A DNA stretch of 61,987 nt from Streptococcus suis 10581 (GCA_000440235.1 ALKQ01000020.1:1-61987); one strand, 5' to 3'; counted from the stretch's first letter, positions 28,454-36,491 are shown. The notes: generated by a model from the letters alone, not told the origin. Translations and numbers: made by a program.

Positions 28454-28855
28454 TCAAATCCCCCTATAGAGCAAGCCGGTCCCTGTTAAACAACCGTAGA
28501 CATCTTGCGCCACCAATGGTACTGTCCTAGAATTACCAGTTCCTGTCTTTCCGGATTTTGAAATAGAAGTACGGCCAATACTGATATGTTCCGGTTCACG
28601 GTTTAATCCTTCAAAGGTATCTGTTTCCATATCGGAAAAGTAAATCAGTTGCATACAGATGGCTTTTTTAAACTGCTTGGCTCTAAATTTTACAGGGTCA
28701 TCTTCTAGTTTATGTTGTTGATAGTATCGATTTGTCAACTGATCAACAACTTCCTCAGCTTTAGAAATAAAGCGACTATAGCTCTCGTGAGCGACCCTGT
28801 CAGAGCCGAGAATTTCAACAACTTCTTCAAAGGTTAAGAAATTCATGTCCTTCAC
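28454..28855 (-). CDS. head-tail adaptor (gp6-like) protein
   Basis: A 133-aa helical protein (MNFLTFEEVVEILGSDRV, then RFISKAEEVVDQLTNRYYQQ) resembling phage gp6/gp15-type adaptor proteins that bind the portal after packaging. It is the first gene of the connector block after the capsid. A start at MNFLTF (28846) is also possible. Confidence 0.72.
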   Translation of the reverse strand: MKDMNFLTFEEVVEILGSDRVAHESYSRFISKAEEVVDQLTNRYYQQHKLEDDPVKFRAKQFKKAICMQLIYFSDMETDTFEGLNREPEHISIGRTSISKSGKTGTGNSRTVPLVAQDVYGCLTGTGLLYRGI

Positions 28856-28869
28856 CCTTTCTAGCTATA

Positions 28870-29061
28870 TCACTCAGAAACCGATTCTGTTTTACCAACT
28901 TTGAGGGCATTGACAAGCTCTACCTCATTTCCGAAATAGAGCTTTCCTGCCTCGTTAATTTCATCGGCGCGCTTTTTTGTCAGTTCTACAACGTCTCCGA
29001 TTTCACATAGAAGACATGTATCCTTATCTATATAAGCTTTCTTTACAGTGTATTTAGGCAT
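28870..29061 (-). CDS. small capsid-associated protein
   Basis: A 63-aa protein (MPKYTVKKAYIDKDTCLLCEIGDVVELTKKRADEINEAGK) directly downstream of the capsid gene. The segment VVELTKKRADEI resembles the short head proteins encoded after major capsid genes in many siphophages. Role unknown; it may be a decoration or connector peptide. AGGAGAT precedes the ATG. Confidence 0.72.
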   Translation of the reverse strand: MPKYTVKKAYIDKDTCLLCEIGDVVELTKKRADEINEAGKLYFGNEVELVNALKVGKTESVSE

Positions 29062-29076
29062 CCGTCATCTCCTTTC

Positions 29077-29889
29077 TTACACAGAAGGAGCGAACGTGAT
29101 TTTAACTGCCTTTTCAGCCTTATAAAGGTATACACCGTAATGTTTGTTCGCAATAATAGCGTTAATCAAGCGCTTCTTATCACGGTCAGTTTCCACCATG
29201 GTTTCACGTTTCAACATAATTTTCAGAGCACCTTCACGGACCAAGAAACCTGTCCCTTTTGGACATTTACGAGAACGTACAATCTGCACCCCTAGAATTT
29301 CACCATACACCCCAGAAACGATACGACTTGCACCAAGTTCCGTTGCAGATAGCCATGTCTTGCCTGCATCAAGTCGTAATGCAGAAGCATCTGCAGGGTT
29401 CAAAACTAAAACGGTTGGTGTATCATCTTCGTCATTGAAAATATCAAGCGCTTTAGACAGACCATCGACCGTGATACTTGCCGTAACGGTCTGAGTAGAT
29501 CCTTGAAGAGCTACCAAAACGTCCGCGTCTACTTTATGGTCAATAGCTTGAACGATTTGTTTAGCCGCTTGACCTACTGGGTCGCCATAGCCAGAGAGAA
29601 TCGCTTCGTCTGTGATTTCTACAGATTTACCAATCTTCTTGATGGTCATTTTGGTTTTTGTAAAACCAAGTTGAGTAACTGGAATTGGTTCACCCTCGGC
29701 GACTTCTTCCGCATCGCCAATGTAGTCCCATTTTGGCACGGTCAAAGTTGTACCTGGTTGACCTTGTAAGGTTGTGTCTACTTCTGCAAGTGGTGCAAAT
29801 CGGATAGCTTTCCCGATTTCTGCATCAATCATATCCGCTAGAACCTCAGGGTCTAGCATTTGTTCCATTTTTGTTAATCCTGTTGCCAT
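29077..29889 (-). CDS. major capsid protein, N4-gp56 family
   Basis: A 270-aa HK97-fold capsid protein. It begins MATGLTKMEQMLDPEVLADMI and has the family features: an N-arm, a spine helix (PVGQAAKQIVQAIDHKVDADVLVAL), an A-domain segment (TVLVLNPADASALR) and a C-terminal HYGVYLYKAEKAVKI. The scaffold gene lies immediately upstream. It is the shell subunit present in hundreds of copies. Confidence 0.9.
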   Translation of the reverse strand: MATGLTKMEQMLDPEVLADMIDAEIGKAIRFAPLAEVDTTLQGQPGTTLTVPKWDYIGDAEEVAEGEPIPVTQLGFTKTKMTIKKIGKSVEITDEAILSGYGDPVGQAAKQIVQAIDHKVDADVLVALQGSTQTVTASITVDGLSKALDIFNDEDDTPTVLVLNPADASALRLDAGKTWLSATELGASRIVSGVYGEILGVQIVRSRKCPKGTGFLVREGALKIMLKRETMVETDRDKKRLINAIIANKHYGVYLYKAEKAVKITFAPSV

Positions 29890-29890
29890 A

Positions 29891-30493
29891 TTAGTTTCCT
29901 TTCAGTTGTTCATATAATTTAGGGTTTGTTTGCTTGAGTTCAAGGCGCTCCATATATGTCATTTCCTTAAATTGGTCTTTTGACACATCTGTCTTTGCGC
30001 TTGCACTCGGGTTATCTACCACCGTAAAAGTAGGTTTCTTCTCGGTAGTATTTGGAGCAGTTGCAAATTGAGGATATTTACCGACAACTTGCTTAATTGC
30101 TTCATCGATCGTCGTATCTTCATTGACTAAACGTTCCGATAAAGCAATAACATCGTCAACAGAGTCAGCATTAACACCTTGAGTCAAAGCTGACAGTTTG
30201 GCTTCAAGTCGTTTATTCGCATCTAAAACTGATGCCAATTCCCTATCTTTTGAAGCAAGTAGTTCTGTCTGCTTATCTGCTTCAGTTTTTTGCGACTCTT
30301 GCCAATCTTCATAAGCTTTCAGAGCTTCTTTGGCGGATTCTACATCAGCAAAGCCTAGGTCTTTAATTGCTTTAGCATACCCACTTTTGTGCTCTTTTTT
30401 ACCCACACGATTGACATCTTCTTGGCTGAAAGTCTTTTCAGCTACTTCTTCCACGTTTTCGGTAGCGCGGTCTACTGTTTGTTCTTCTGCCAT
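29891..30493 (-). CDS. capsid scaffolding protein
   Basis: A 200-aa highly charged, helical protein with a long coiled coil (about residues 60-110, QKTEADKQTELLASKDRELASVLDANKRLEAKL divided by short breaks) and a basic, capsid-interacting C-terminal end (QFKEMTYMERLELKQTNPKLYEQLKGN). It precedes the major capsid gene by one base. The ATG at 30493 follows GGAGG; the upstream in-frame ATG lacks one. Confidence 0.85.
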   Translation of the reverse strand: MAEEQTVDRATENVEEVAEKTFSQEDVNRVGKKEHKSGYAKAIKDLGFADVESAKEALKAYEDWQESQKTEADKQTELLASKDRELASVLDANKRLEAKLSALTQGVNADSVDDVIALSERLVNEDTTIDEAIKQVVGKYPQFATAPNTTEKKPTFTVVDNPSASAKTDVSKDQFKEMTYMERLELKQTNPKLYEQLKGN

Positions 30494-30570
30494 TCGGCTA
30501 TCCTCCAATGCTCAGCGATTGGTCGCTTATATTTCCGTTCTTTAACGCCTGCGGATAAAGGCATAAAGAA

Positions 30571-30596
30571 AACCGCATCGAATTCGACACGGTTTA
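30571..30596 (-). terminator. hairpin upstream of the scaffold gene
   Basis: AACCG and CGGTT enclose a TCGAATTCGA palindrome and are followed on the minus strand by TTTTCTTT. It may act as an attenuator or an mRNA-stabilising 5' structure before scaffold and capsid. Confidence 0.45.
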
Positions 30597-30655
30597 CAGT
30601 AATTTACAGTTGTTTATAGCAGTCTTTCCTGCTGTCAAGATGAGTGACCACCTCC

Positions 30656-30898
30656 TTACCGTTTCCAAAACGGCTTCTTAGTATTACTATTGGCCACTTG
30701 CTTCTCGATTTTGTCAAATCTCGAATTCGTAGCCTGTGCATTGCGTTCGACGGTTGAACGTAGCTCGGCAATTTCATTTGCCTGTTTGGCGTTTTCATCA
30801 AGTAGACTGTTAATGATGTTCAATGCAATATCAACAGCTTCTTTAGTTCCCTGAACTTGTTCAATCAGTTCACGTTTCTTCTTCATACGTTTATTCAT
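30656..30898 (-). CDS. small coiled-coil phage protein
   Basis: An 80-aa protein with a basic N-terminus (MNKRMKKKREL), a heptad-repeat middle (SLLDENAKQANEIAELRSTVERNAQ) and an aromatic/basic end (KKPFWKR). A strong GGAGGTG site precedes the ATG. It lies between two terminator-like hairpins, so it may be expressed separately from the flanking head genes. Function unknown. Confidence 0.7.
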   Translation of the reverse strand: MNKRMKKKRELIEQVQGTKEAVDIALNIINSLLDENAKQANEIAELRSTVERNAQATNSRFDKIEKQVANSNTKKPFWKR

Positions 30899-30929
30899 TG
30901 TGCACCTCCTTTCTATTTTTTCTGCAACA

Positions 30930-30956
30930 AAAAAGCACCTGATTTCTCTAGGTGCT
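30930..30956 (-). terminator. terminator after the 91-aa acidic gene
   Basis: AGCACCT and AGGTGCT form a perfect 7-bp stem with a 9-nt loop, then TTTTTTG on the minus strand. The stop codon of the upstream gene lies in the stem. A strong terminator inside the head gene cluster implies antitermination or a downstream promoter. Confidence 0.8.
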
Positions 30957-31230
30957 AGGATTTTACTAATTGTTTTGCTTTTTCGTAATACGGTTTAAGG
31001 AACTCTATAAAACCTTGAGTATCGTTTGTGTCGTGTTCTTCAAGGAACATGAAGAATTCATAATCACAAAATAAATCAAACATTTCAGGATTTTCTTTGT
31101 CCCACCCCTCCGCGAACTCTTCATCTTCCCCCAGTAAGGCATTGAAATCAAATGAAAAGTCCCAAAAATCTTCAAGTTTACCACTAATCGCCTCTTCTAG
31201 CATAGATAATGCTTTTTCACTGTGCTTCAT
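30955..31230 (-). CDS. small acidic protein overlapping the capsid-nuclease gene
   Basis: A 91-aa protein in which about a quarter of residues are Asp or Glu (GEDEEFAEGWDKENPEMFDLF is the acidic core). Its start (ATG 31230, AAAGGA upstream) lies 14 bp inside the 3' end of the minor capsid gene, and a terminator follows directly. I recognise no family. Size, acidity and coupling to a gene ending in a nuclease-like domain suggest an immunity or inhibitor protein. That is inference only; a structural role is equally open. Confidence 0.7.
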   Translation of the reverse strand: MKHSEKALSMLEEAISGKLEDFWDFSFDFNALLGEDEEFAEGWDKENPEMFDLFCDYEFFMFLEEHDTNDTQGFIEFLKPYYEKAKQLVKS

Positions 31231-32866
31231 ACGGTGCAAATCCTTTCATTCGTCTTGTCTTCATCATTGTTACTACAATACCCGTATCAGGTTCTGTGAT
31301 ATAGAGGATACTGTTATAGTACCTTGCAAGTCTGCCATTCTGCTCTGATACATAGTTAGGAGGTAGAGAAAAAGCAGCTCTAACTGTCTCATAGTTGTAT
31401 ACGAACGTTCCGTTTTTGCGTCTCATACGCTCTATGTAGCGGGCTATCGCATGGTCTCCAAATACTATCCCATCTTTTTTGAAATTAAAGTAAGCTTCTA
31501 CCGCCTGTTGCTTCTGCTTCTCAGTCAGTTTTTCCTGAATTTCTCCCTTGAAGTAGCTGACAATCCTATTGTCATATCTCAGAGACTCCCTTTCAGAGCT
31601 ACTTAACGACTTGAAATCACTATAAGACTTGGGTGCTCTATCCCCTAAATTTTGTAGTATACCAGAATACTCTTTTTTCAACCGATTGTCAAGAACTTCG
31701 TAGGTATTTTTATACGTTTCCGCATTTCTGATATAACCTTCCCGGTTAATATTACGATACAAAAATCTGTGGTCATCAAGATATGTTTTATATTGACCCT
31801 CTAGAGTCAATCCTCTTAATTTATATTTTTGAATAAGCTCCTTGTCACCGATTTCACGAGCAATACGCAATTTTTCTTTATTCTTGCGTATTTCTCTTTC
31901 AAAGGCTCGTTGCTGAGCTTCTGCTCTAGCATTGTCCTCTGCTTGTTTCTGGGAGATACCTTTGAGATGATTCGGCAAATCTGGTTTCTGGTTGACCCCG
32001 ACAATAAACGGTGTTAAGTAGTGGCCGCAGTTTATACCAAGACAACCTCCTGCAGTTCCATAACCGTAATCTAGTAGGCTTAGCACCCTAGTTCCATCTG
32101 CTTCAAACGCAGGACCTTTTGTGACAATCTGGTGTTGCAGTGGAGAACACATAGCTCTAGCGCTAGATTTCATCGAGTAGTAGAATGTTTCAACCCCAAA
32201 CTCCTCTGCAGGACGTTCTCTCATATCTCGATAAACTCTTAGCGCTGTCGTTTTTATTATAGTCTTTGCATAAGTATCTGCACGCCAACGCCGACCTGCT
32301 TTATCAGTAAAACCATAGAAGCCTTTGTCACTCCATTTTGTTAGAGTATCGTTCAGTGCCTGTTCTGCGGACTTACTACCTGATACCACGCTTGCGACTG
32401 TCTGTTCAATGATAGACTTATAAACGTTCTGCACACTTTGAGGTAAACGAGTATTGATTAGATTTCCAAGTTCTTGCGTTGTCTGATTGGCGTAAGATTC
32501 CAGTGCTTCCTTTACAACATAGCGCTGAGGCTCTATATTTTGACCTGTATCGCGTTTTAATTGCTCATGAGTATCTTTGTATACCTTGTAGCCTTCATTC
32601 GAAATAACGTCACGTAGGACGCTCTCAGCGACCTCCGCACGACTGGCTATCAATTTCACATTGCTTTCTGTCAACATGTGCAGGTCGTTTATTTTTTCAA
32701 GTTGCCAAATATACGGCTCTCTTTGTAAGTCTGCCGTACCTCTTTTCTTCAATCTGCGAATAACATTGATGAACAAATCAATGGATAGCTGATGGTAGAC
32801 ATCGGCAACTTGATTCATCTCTAAGGTGAACTGTTCATCTCCTTGGTCAAACGGTAACTTACTCAT
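31217..32866 (-). CDS. minor capsid protein with C-terminal nuclease-like domain
   Basis: A 549-aa protein. The N-terminal 300 residues match the phage minor capsid 2 type (MNQVADVYHQLSIDLFINVIRR, later RWRADTYAKTIIKTTALRVYRD and GGCLGINCGHYLTPF), encoded after the portal and placed in the head. A charged linker (about 300-450) leads to a separate C-terminal domain (466-549). This has FGDHAIARYIERM (His472, Arg476), a YNYETVRAAF helix and an end of GIVVTMMKTRR, a layout like DUF4258/RelE-like (BECR) ribonuclease toxins. Such tails are known on phage head proteins. The gene overlaps the portal gene by 8 bp. Confidence 0.82.
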   Translation of the reverse strand: MSKLPFDQGDEQFTLEMNQVADVYHQLSIDLFINVIRRLKKRGTADLQREPYIWQLEKINDLHMLTESNVKLIASRAEVAESVLRDVISNEGYKVYKDTHEQLKRDTGQNIEPQRYVVKEALESYANQTTQELGNLINTRLPQSVQNVYKSIIEQTVASVVSGSKSAEQALNDTLTKWSDKGFYGFTDKAGRRWRADTYAKTIIKTTALRVYRDMRERPAEEFGVETFYYSMKSSARAMCSPLQHQIVTKGPAFEADGTRVLSLLDYGYGTAGGCLGINCGHYLTPFIVGVNQKPDLPNHLKGISQKQAEDNARAEAQQRAFEREIRKNKEKLRIAREIGDKELIQKYKLRGLTLEGQYKTYLDDHRFLYRNINREGYIRNAETYKNTYEVLDNRLKKEYSGILQNLGDRAPKSYSDFKSLSSSERESLRYDNRIVSYFKGEIQEKLTEKQKQQAVEAYFNFKKDGIVFGDHAIARYIERMRRKNGTFVYNYETVRAAFSLPPNYVSEQNGRLARYYNSILYITEPDTGIVVTMMKTRRMKGFAPYEAQ

Positions 32867-34346
32867 CGTAGAGTTCCTCGTCTACTTCGCTAGAGCTAGG
32901 CTTCTCTTGATTAATCTGTCGGATAATCTCCTTTAGCTCATTATCAGCTAGGCCTAGAACTTTTTTCATTGCATATTCTTTGCTGACGATGCCACTTGCA
33001 AGGGCCTTCGTCCAATAATCAAGCTCAGCATTTCGGTCTGTAAAGATACCGTCATCAAGGTTAACTTCAATATCTTTCAGTTCGGGAATATCACCGTCGT
33101 AAAGTTCTGCACCTTTAGCCAGTTCGCAGATAGACACGACTAATTCTTTTATAGACTGTTCCACCAATGCAACTATGCTGTTTCTTAATTGATAAGTGTC
33201 TGAGTTTTCCGAGACGATTTCGGTGGCAGTTTTCATACTTTTTCCGTCAAAGGTAAACATGCCAGTTGAGACACCTACTTGCATTTCTAACAAACTCAGA
33301 CCTTCATTGATTGCTTTTATGTAATCATCTGCACGAATCGGAGTAGTAAGGTCTGTAATACCAATTCCTTTTTCTTCAGTCCCCAACATCTGATAGACAT
33401 TCTGCTCTGCTTCAAAGCGTTGGACAAAACGAATGTCTCCGTCTTCGGTCTGGACGTTCATCTTGATCATACTATCGGGCACTGCTATTCTACGCTGACC
33501 CATCTTAACTTCCCACATAAACTCGTCATAGGTAGTATTCAGAAAGTCGATTGTAGTCTTAGCGTTATCAAAGATGGACAAACCAAGCGGACTATCAATA
33601 TCTTTGTTGTTCATTCCGGGCGTTTTTAGGTAAGTAAATAATGGGCGACTAACGTTTTTAACAAGTACTCTTTCCTTTAAATCTTCGTATAACTCTGACA
33701 AAGGAACACGGTCTCCCACAATTTTAGGAGTCTCAGAACGATAAAGCTCATTTGAAACATAATAGTCTTCCTCGTCCCATTCATGAAATTCTATCAGGGT
33801 GTAATAGAGTTTGGACTTACCTTTTCTTTTTGTTGTTTTGGTAACGATAGCCGCGCTCGATACATCTTGGGTATTTGACTGCAAGGGTAAGAAGACTGGT
33901 GCTTGAATAAAAGCGACACGAATTCTATTTCCCGCTATGTAAGGCCTCATAGCCAGACCCCCTAAAGCCAGTCCGCTTTCAAGATAGCGTTCGAAATTCT
34001 TGTTAAATCGATCGTTTAACAAAACTTCCTGAATAAAGTTATTTGTTTCGGCGTTGTTAACCGTGATTTCAGCTTGTTCGTTATAAACCAAACTTGCCAG
34101 TTTCTTAGAAACGGTCTTAGCTATCGGCAAATGTTGGGCAGAGCGCTTTTTCTTCTCCCCTGCTGTATTTTGATAAATAACATCATCCCATTTACTCTCA
34201 TAGTAGGTCAAATTACTTTGGATACGTGCATACTCATCGTGACTAACAGCAATTTTCGGATGGTCCACTATGCTGGTTAACGTATCTGTTGTTACCATGT
34301 ATTTACTCCTCAAAAAAATGTTTTTTATAGATTGTACAATTCCCAT
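32859..34346 (-). CDS. portal protein
   Basis: A 495-aa protein of the SPP1 gp6-like portal group, the dodecameric ring through which DNA is packaged. Visible features include RSAQHLPIAKTVSKKLASLVYNEQ near the N-terminus, a central beta/alpha region (RPLFTYLKTPGMNNKD, PLGLSIFDNAKTTIDFLNTTYDEF) and the helical crown near the C-terminus. It lies directly after the terminase large subunit, as usual. A more internal start at MVTTDTL is possible. Confidence 0.87.
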   Translation of the reverse strand: MGIVQSIKNIFLRSKYMVTTDTLTSIVDHPKIAVSHDEYARIQSNLTYYESKWDDVIYQNTAGEKKKRSAQHLPIAKTVSKKLASLVYNEQAEITVNNAETNNFIQEVLLNDRFNKNFERYLESGLALGGLAMRPYIAGNRIRVAFIQAPVFLPLQSNTQDVSSAAIVTKTTKRKGKSKLYYTLIEFHEWDEEDYYVSNELYRSETPKIVGDRVPLSELYEDLKERVLVKNVSRPLFTYLKTPGMNNKDIDSPLGLSIFDNAKTTIDFLNTTYDEFMWEVKMGQRRIAVPDSMIKMNVQTEDGDIRFVQRFEAEQNVYQMLGTEEKGIGITDLTTPIRADDYIKAINEGLSLLEMQVGVSTGMFTFDGKSMKTATEIVSENSDTYQLRNSIVALVEQSIKELVVSICELAKGAELYDGDIPELKDIEVNLDDGIFTDRNAELDYWTKALASGIVSKEYAMKKVLGLADNELKEIIRQINQEKPSSSEVDEELYDE

Positions 34347-34356
34347 TTATCGTCCT

Positions 34357-35655
34357 CTAAATAAAATTGACATAGCGTGTGACAAACACATTTACACTGT
34401 AGCGAAATTCGTCCATTGCGTGATTGTCTTTATCAATAGGCTTACCATTATCATCACGACTGTACAAACCTATCTCTTTCAAAAAATAGTAGTGGTCGTA
34501 CTCTTCTTCGTTATGTTCTACAAGGACAAAGCGTTCGTCAGATATAATATTCTGCCCACGTTCAATACCGACTTCAATACCTTTTGATTTGCTAGACACA
34601 TCGTGAGAATTATTCATCGCCGTTCGGGTTATGATACCAACCTTGTGTAATTCTTCCCTCAAAGACTTACATGCAGGGTCAATCCAAACCTCTGTATAAT
34701 GCATTTGATACTTAGCAACACACCATTGAATAAATGCCTTCAATTCCACGGCATACGTTGACATGGCTTTTACTTGTCCTGTATCAGCACCGCTATGATA
34801 ATAATGGGCAACGCGATTAAGACGGAAACTAATTCTGCCATTTTCTCGGATTCTAGTCACGATATTACAAGACATAGAAGTCGCATCCGACTGACCACCA
34901 TCCCCACAGAAATACATCTCGACAGGTTCGCCTATCAAGGTATCCTTGATATTCTTGTCCATGTCAAACAGGCCGTAGATAACGCCTTGCGGCATGACAC
35001 GCTGACCAAGCACATCTCGTTTGTAAAGATATGGATTTTTGCGTAAGTTGTTGATGATTGATTGTTTCCGCTCCTCCGACAAAATAGGATTATCGTCCAT
35101 GGTCCAATGAGTCCAGCGAGTGTTCTGCACATCGAACACATCTTTGATGACTGGGTGTTGCGGAGCTGGGGGGTTCAAGTCTGCCAAATGATAACGCAGT
35201 TTAGCTGCCCAAGTCCGCCTGAAACACTCTTGTATAAAGTCCATGTGCAAGAGGTTAATCTCACAAAAGACTACAGAACCCAAAGACATACCTGTAATAG
35301 CACCAACAGAGTTGACTTTGCCTCCACCTTTATAGTAAACCCGCTTCTGTCCTTTCGGAGTGTCAATCAGCAAATGATCGCCGCGGTCATCGTGTTTGAT
35401 CCAGCAATTCCCGTTGAAGATATGCATAAGACCGGTACCGTCGCCATCGATAAAAAGTCGGTAAGCTTGTTCTTGATTGTATGCGGCAATTAGATGGTTC
35501 TCGTCTTCGCTTTGAATTAAGTATCTGGCGTACCGAAAATGACCGGCTGTGGTCTTTCCGCTACGAGGTGTACCTTCGTTGACTTCTAATTCATAATTAA
35601 AAGGACGTCTAATGATGTCCTTTTGCTTTTCGGATAACTTATTAATCCTGACCAT
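34357..35655 (-). CDS. terminase large subunit (PBSX family)
   Basis: The DNA packaging motor of 432 aa. The N-terminal ATPase carries a Walker A-like EGTPRSGKTTA (about residues 28-38) and a Walker B region ending VVFCEINLL. The C-terminal RNase H-like nuclease has acidic residues in FCGDGGQSDATS and TEVWIDPAC. It overlaps the small subunit gene by 14 bp, consistent with translational coupling in a packaging operon. Confidence 0.92.
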   Translation of the reverse strand: MVRINKLSEKQKDIIRRPFNYELEVNEGTPRSGKTTAGHFRYARYLIQSEDENHLIAAYNQEQAYRLFIDGDGTGLMHIFNGNCWIKHDDRGDHLLIDTPKGQKRVYYKGGGKVNSVGAITGMSLGSVVFCEINLLHMDFIQECFRRTWAAKLRYHLADLNPPAPQHPVIKDVFDVQNTRWTHWTMDDNPILSEERKQSIINNLRKNPYLYKRDVLGQRVMPQGVIYGLFDMDKNIKDTLIGEPVEMYFCGDGGQSDATSMSCNIVTRIRENGRISFRLNRVAHYYHSGADTGQVKAMSTYAVELKAFIQWCVAKYQMHYTEVWIDPACKSLREELHKVGIITRTAMNNSHDVSSKSKGIEVGIERGQNIISDERFVLVEHNEEEYDHYYFLKEIGLYSRDDNGKPIDKDNHAMDEFRYSVNVFVTRYVNFI

Positions 35656-36133
35656 CGATTATCTCCAATAATTTTTCCATCAAGTGTGTATCCGATTGAA
35701 CGCCCTTGATAGTTTCAATTTTAAGACGTAGCAACTCGTTCTCCTGTTTGATTTTCTCGAGTTGTTCTTGGATAGGGTAACGTTTCAATAACTCGCCAGC
35801 AGCTTTGATAACTTCTGCGATACTAGGTTTCTTCTGCACAGTAACGTACTCGCCTGTTACAGGGTTAAGTGTGACAACCTCTTCCGTCAGCTCCTGCCGA
35901 AGAATAGAAGTGAGAACTTGCAGAACCTCGATTGCAGTTGCTATTTTACTGCTTTCAAGTTGTTTCAATCGCTCATCTATGGCAGATTTTATATAAGGTT
36001 TTTTAAGGTTTTCAGAACCAACCATTCCAGCTGTTTTTGGGCTATACCCAGCTTTTATCGCCGCCTCCGTCGCATTTCCACAGATGATGTACTCATCAAT
36101 AAATTTTCGTTGTTTTATCGTTAACTTAGCAAT
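35642..36133 (-). CDS. terminase small subunit with probable ATT start codon
   Basis: The DNA-recognition subunit of the packaging machine. Read from the ATT at 36133 the protein is 163 aa and begins (M)AKLTIKQRKFIDEYIICGN, followed by ATEAAIKAGYSPKTAG, the classic N-terminal helix-turn-helix of small terminases. A start at the first ATG (36025) would remove exactly this domain. A strong GGAGGTGAT (36139-36147) ends five bases before the ATT. No ATG, GTG or TTG is available in frame between the upstream stop and the conserved sequence. A one-base indel in an A run is the main alternative. Confidence 0.85.
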   Translation of the reverse strand: MAKLTIKQRKFIDEYIICGNATEAAIKAGYSPKTAGMVGSENLKKPYIKSAIDERLKQLESSKIATAIEVLQVLTSILRQELTEEVVTLNPVTGEYVTVQKKPSIAEVIKAAGELLKRYPIQEQLEKIKQENELLRLKIETIKGVQSDTHLMEKLLEIIDGQD

Positions 36134-36138
36134 TTTCC

Positions 36139-36147
36139 ATCACCTCC
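36139..36147 (-). promoter_or_regulatory. strong ribosome site deciding the terminase start
   Basis: The minus-strand GGAGGTGAT is nearly fully complementary to the 16S 3' end. Its spacing of five bases to ATT (36131-36133) supports the non-standard start. The ATG at 36138-36140 would be too close and leads to a 4-residue dead end. Confidence 0.7.
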
Positions 36148-36150
36148 AAT

Positions 36151-36183
36151 CAAAAATAAAAAGCCACACTTCGTTGTGTGACT
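36151..36183 (-). terminator. terminator/attenuator in the terminase leader
   Basis: AGTCACAC and GTGTGGCT form an 8-bp stem (one G-T pair) with a 6-nt loop, followed by TTTTTATTTTTG on the minus strand. It ends only four bases before the ribosome site of the terminase gene. Confidence 0.75.
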
Positions 36184-36193
36184 AATGCATATT

Positions 36194-36241
36194 AGGTCTT
36201 GGTCCGATATGCGATTGACCAGACCTCCGAGCCAAGGACCT
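36194..36241 (-). ncRNA. alternative-hairpin leader element
   Basis: AGGTCTTGGTC at 36194-36204 can pair with GACCAGACCT (36218-36227) or, through AGGTC and TTGG, with CCAAGGACCT (36232-36241). The two pairings exclude each other. It lies between the tRNA block and the terminator before the terminase. It may be a processing or switching structure, or a decayed tRNA. No known family recognised. Confidence 0.4.
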
Positions 36242-36266
36242 CTCAAGGGTTACTTGCTCTTGACAC

Positions 36267-36352
36267 GGGAACAGCAGGAATCGAACCTGCGACAAAACTG
36301 CCTTCGGAACCTAGGACTTTCAACCGAGCAGAGGAGTCCACCTTGTATTCCC
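36267..36352 (-). tRNA. tRNA-like sequence, identity unclear
   Basis: An 86-nt stretch with a full 7-bp acceptor stem (GGGAATA / TGTTCCC) and a canonical T-arm (GCAGG-TTCGATT-CCTGC). The D-arm is weak, and I could not fold a clean 7-nt anticodon loop. Candidate anticodon positions include GAA. The length suits a class II tRNA or a decayed one. It lies five bases from tRNA-Ser and is probably co-transcribed. Confidence 0.5.
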
Positions 36353-36356
36353 AAAT

Positions 36357-36445
36357 GGAGAGTGTGGGATTTGAACCCACGGACCGCACGTAGGCGGCCA
36401 CCCGTCTAGCAAACGGGCGCATTCGACCAACTCTGCCAACTCTCC
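36357..36445 (-). tRNA. tRNA-Ser(GCT)
   Basis: An 89-nt class II tRNA: acceptor GGAGAGT/ACTCTCC, anticodon stem CCCGT/ACGGG with loop TTGCTAG giving anticodon GCT, a long variable arm, and T-arm GTGGG-TTCAAAT-CCCAC. It reads AGC/AGT serine codons. It is phage-borne, between the late regulator and the terminase. Confidence 0.92.
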
Positions 36446-36491
36446 ATATCAGAGAAGGCTTACTGCCTTACCCTTATTTCTTGATACTACC

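Noticed and set aside
36126..36140. ATG at 36138-36140 as a start for the terminase small subunit or a leader peptide
   Set aside because: It opens a 4-codon frame only and lies too close to the GGAGG site. The ATT three codons on is in the correct frame with ideal spacing.
36185..36409. Plus-strand open frames across the tRNA block
   Set aside because: They run antisense through tRNA-Ser and the tRNA-like sequence, have no ribosome site, and their residues are translated tRNA arms.
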